A DNA stretch of 5,534 nucleotides, taken from the NCBI GenBank assembly GCA_003477185.1, contig DMTJ01000266.1, forward strand, positions 1 through 5,534. Reading direction: 5' to 3'. The position numbers and the translations under genes were made by a program. Source of the stretch: Lentisphaeria bacterium (lineage in GTDB: Bacteria; Verrucomicrobiota; Lentisphaeria; JABSQK01; UBA12247). Each line of letters begins with the position of its first letter. The first letter of the stretch is position 1. Of this stretch, positions 4,670 to 5,534 are shown piece after piece. The notes below the pieces were generated by a model, which saw nothing but the letters and a program-made list of their open reading frames with translations, was not told the origin of the DNA and made no database searches.

Positions 4670-5534
4670 TCAGCCCTCGAGCGAAAGCAGCAGTGGATTC
4701 TCCAGCGCCTGGCAAATCCAGCGCAGAAAGCGCGCACCGTCGGCCCCGTCGATCACGCGATGATCGTAGGAAAGTGCGAGAGGCATCGCGGTGGTAGGCT
4801 GCGGCTGCCCGTCGACCCAGATCGTTTGCTGTTGTGAGCGGGCCACGCCCAGAATCGCCACTTCTGGCCAATTCACGATCGGCGTGAAACCTGTGCCACC
4901 GATACCGCCCAGGTTGGAAATGGTAAAGGTACCGCCCTGCATGTCGCTGAGCGGAGTCTTGCCCGTACGAGCCCGTGCGGAAATCTCGGTCAGGGCCACG
5001 GCAATGCCTAGGACGCCAAGCTGATCTGCATTCTTCACCACCGGAACGATCAAGCCACGGGGCGTATCGACAGCAATGCCGATATTGCAGTACTTCTTGT
5101 AAATCACGCTCTGCGTCGACATATCGACACTGCTATTGAACGCGGGAAACTTTCGCAGGGCAGTGGCAACGACTTTGACCAGAATCGCCGTCACAGTCAG
5201 CTTTGCCCCATGTGCTTCGGCGATCTTAGCCAGTGACTTGCGATAGCGCTCGAGATCCGACACGTCAGCCTGATCAAACTGCGTGACGTGCGGAACGGTG
5301 GTCCAGCAGCGCGCCAGATGCGTGGCAGCAGTACGACGCAGATTGGACATGGCTTCGACCTCGATCTCACCCCAATTCGCGAAGTCCGGCAGCGGCTGTG
5401 ACGGTAAGCTGGGACCGCCTGTCGCCTGCGTCTGCCGGGATAATGCCTTGATGTCATCTCCCGTGATTCGCCCACCTGGGCCGGTGCCCTCTGCCTGCGT
5501 CACGTCTACACCGATCTCACGCGCAAAGCGCCGG
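4670..5534 (-). CDS. aceF: Dihydrolipoamide acyltransferase (pyruvate dehydrogenase E2), C-terminal part; N-terminus outside window
   Basis: The frame is open to the window edge and yields 287 residues ending at TGA 4672-4670. Residues 1-30 are most of the peripheral subunit-binding domain that holds E1/E3 (RRFAREIGVDV, GTGPGGRITGDDI). A short Gln/Pro/Ser-rich linker follows (about 31-58). From about residue 60 comes the catalytic acyltransferase domain: MSNLRRTAATHLARCW, PHVTQFDQADVSDLERYRK, KKYCNIGIAVDTPRGLIVPV, GGTFTISNLGG, PEVAILGV and the active-site SYDHRVIDGADGARF, with catalytic His258 and Asp262. The protein transfers the acetyl group from lipoate to CoA and forms the core of the cytoplasmic complex. 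The PHVTxFDxxD block and HRVIDGADGARF match the AceF (acetyl) branch as I remember it from E. coli, better than the 2-oxoglutarate or branched-chain branches; that assignment is moderately sure. The lipoyl domain(s) must lie upstream. The GTG at 5503 is internal to the binding domain and is not a start. The glycosyltransferase follows after 3 bp. Confidence 0.93.
   Translation of the reverse strand, partial: RRFAREIGVDVTQAEGTGPGGRITGDDIKALSRQTQATGGPSLPSQPLPDFANWGEIEVEAMSNLRRTAATHLARCWTTVPHVTQFDQADVSDLERYRKSLAKIAEAHGAKLTVTAILVKVVATALRKFPAFNSSVDMSTQSVIYKKYCNIGIAVDTPRGLIVPVVKNADQLGVLGIAVALTEISARARTGKTPLSDMQGGTFTISNLGGIGGTGFTPIVNWPEVAILGVARSQQQTIWVDGQPQPTTAMPLALSYDHRVIDGADGARFLRWICQALENPLLLSLEG

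Noticed and set aside
5501..5503. GTG as start of the E2 gene
   Set aside because: Upstream codons read RRFAREIGVD, the first helix of the subunit-binding domain, so the gene continues past the window edge.
1..5534. CRISPR arrays, insertion sequences, tRNA or phage genes
   Set aside because: No regularly spaced repeats, transposase motifs, cloverleaf-like segments or phage proteins were seen on either strand.

Overview
The window looks like a chromosomal fragment from a moderately GC-rich bacterium, most likely of the PVC group (Lentisphaerota, Kiritimatiellota or Verrucomicrobiota). The main clue is a small type IV pilin-like protein at 2781-3542 (minus). It has an [18 protein letters not shown]-terminus and an H-Xn-DG C-terminal signature, a family strongly expanded in these phyla. 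The large extracellular Calx-beta/CARDB protein fits the same picture. The assignment is by family knowledge only, since no database search was possible.

Layout, left to right. (1) 2-1858, plus: the C-terminal 618 residues of a big modular secreted or surface protein: two Calx-beta domains, a CARDB-like domain, a beta-rich module with an L-R-F-G-M motif, and a tandem pair of GW(N/H)L modules. (2) 1859-1978: a short convergent junction with two small hairpins and a polylinker-like string. (3) 1979 to about 2770, minus: a decayed coding region. Protein-like patches lie in all three minus frames, separated by a stop and several frameshifts, and end in an intact second pilin-like tail (MADGHAEY). 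(4) 2781-3542, minus: the intact pseudopilin. (5) 3543-3964: a 422-bp gene-free stretch with a plausible promoter for the pseudopilin, two perfect palindromes just upstream of it, and a cluster of restriction-site-like palindromes. (6) 3965-4666, minus: a complete soluble GT2 glycosyltransferase of the dolichyl/undecaprenyl-phosphate sugar transferase type. (7) 4670-5534, minus: the C-terminal part of a pyruvate dehydrogenase-type E2 acyltransferase (aceF-like), cut by the window edge.

The E2 and GT2 genes are separated by only 3 bp and almost certainly share a transcript, which joins central carbon metabolism to cell-envelope glycan synthesis. The pseudopilin appears to have its own promoter. 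The adhesin-like gene runs convergent to everything else. No tRNA, rRNA, CRISPR array, transposase or phage gene was seen. I did not find a convincing new multi-gene system. The best leads are the decayed pilin-linked locus, the palindromes in front of the pseudopilin, and the repeated C-terminal modules of the Calx-beta protein.
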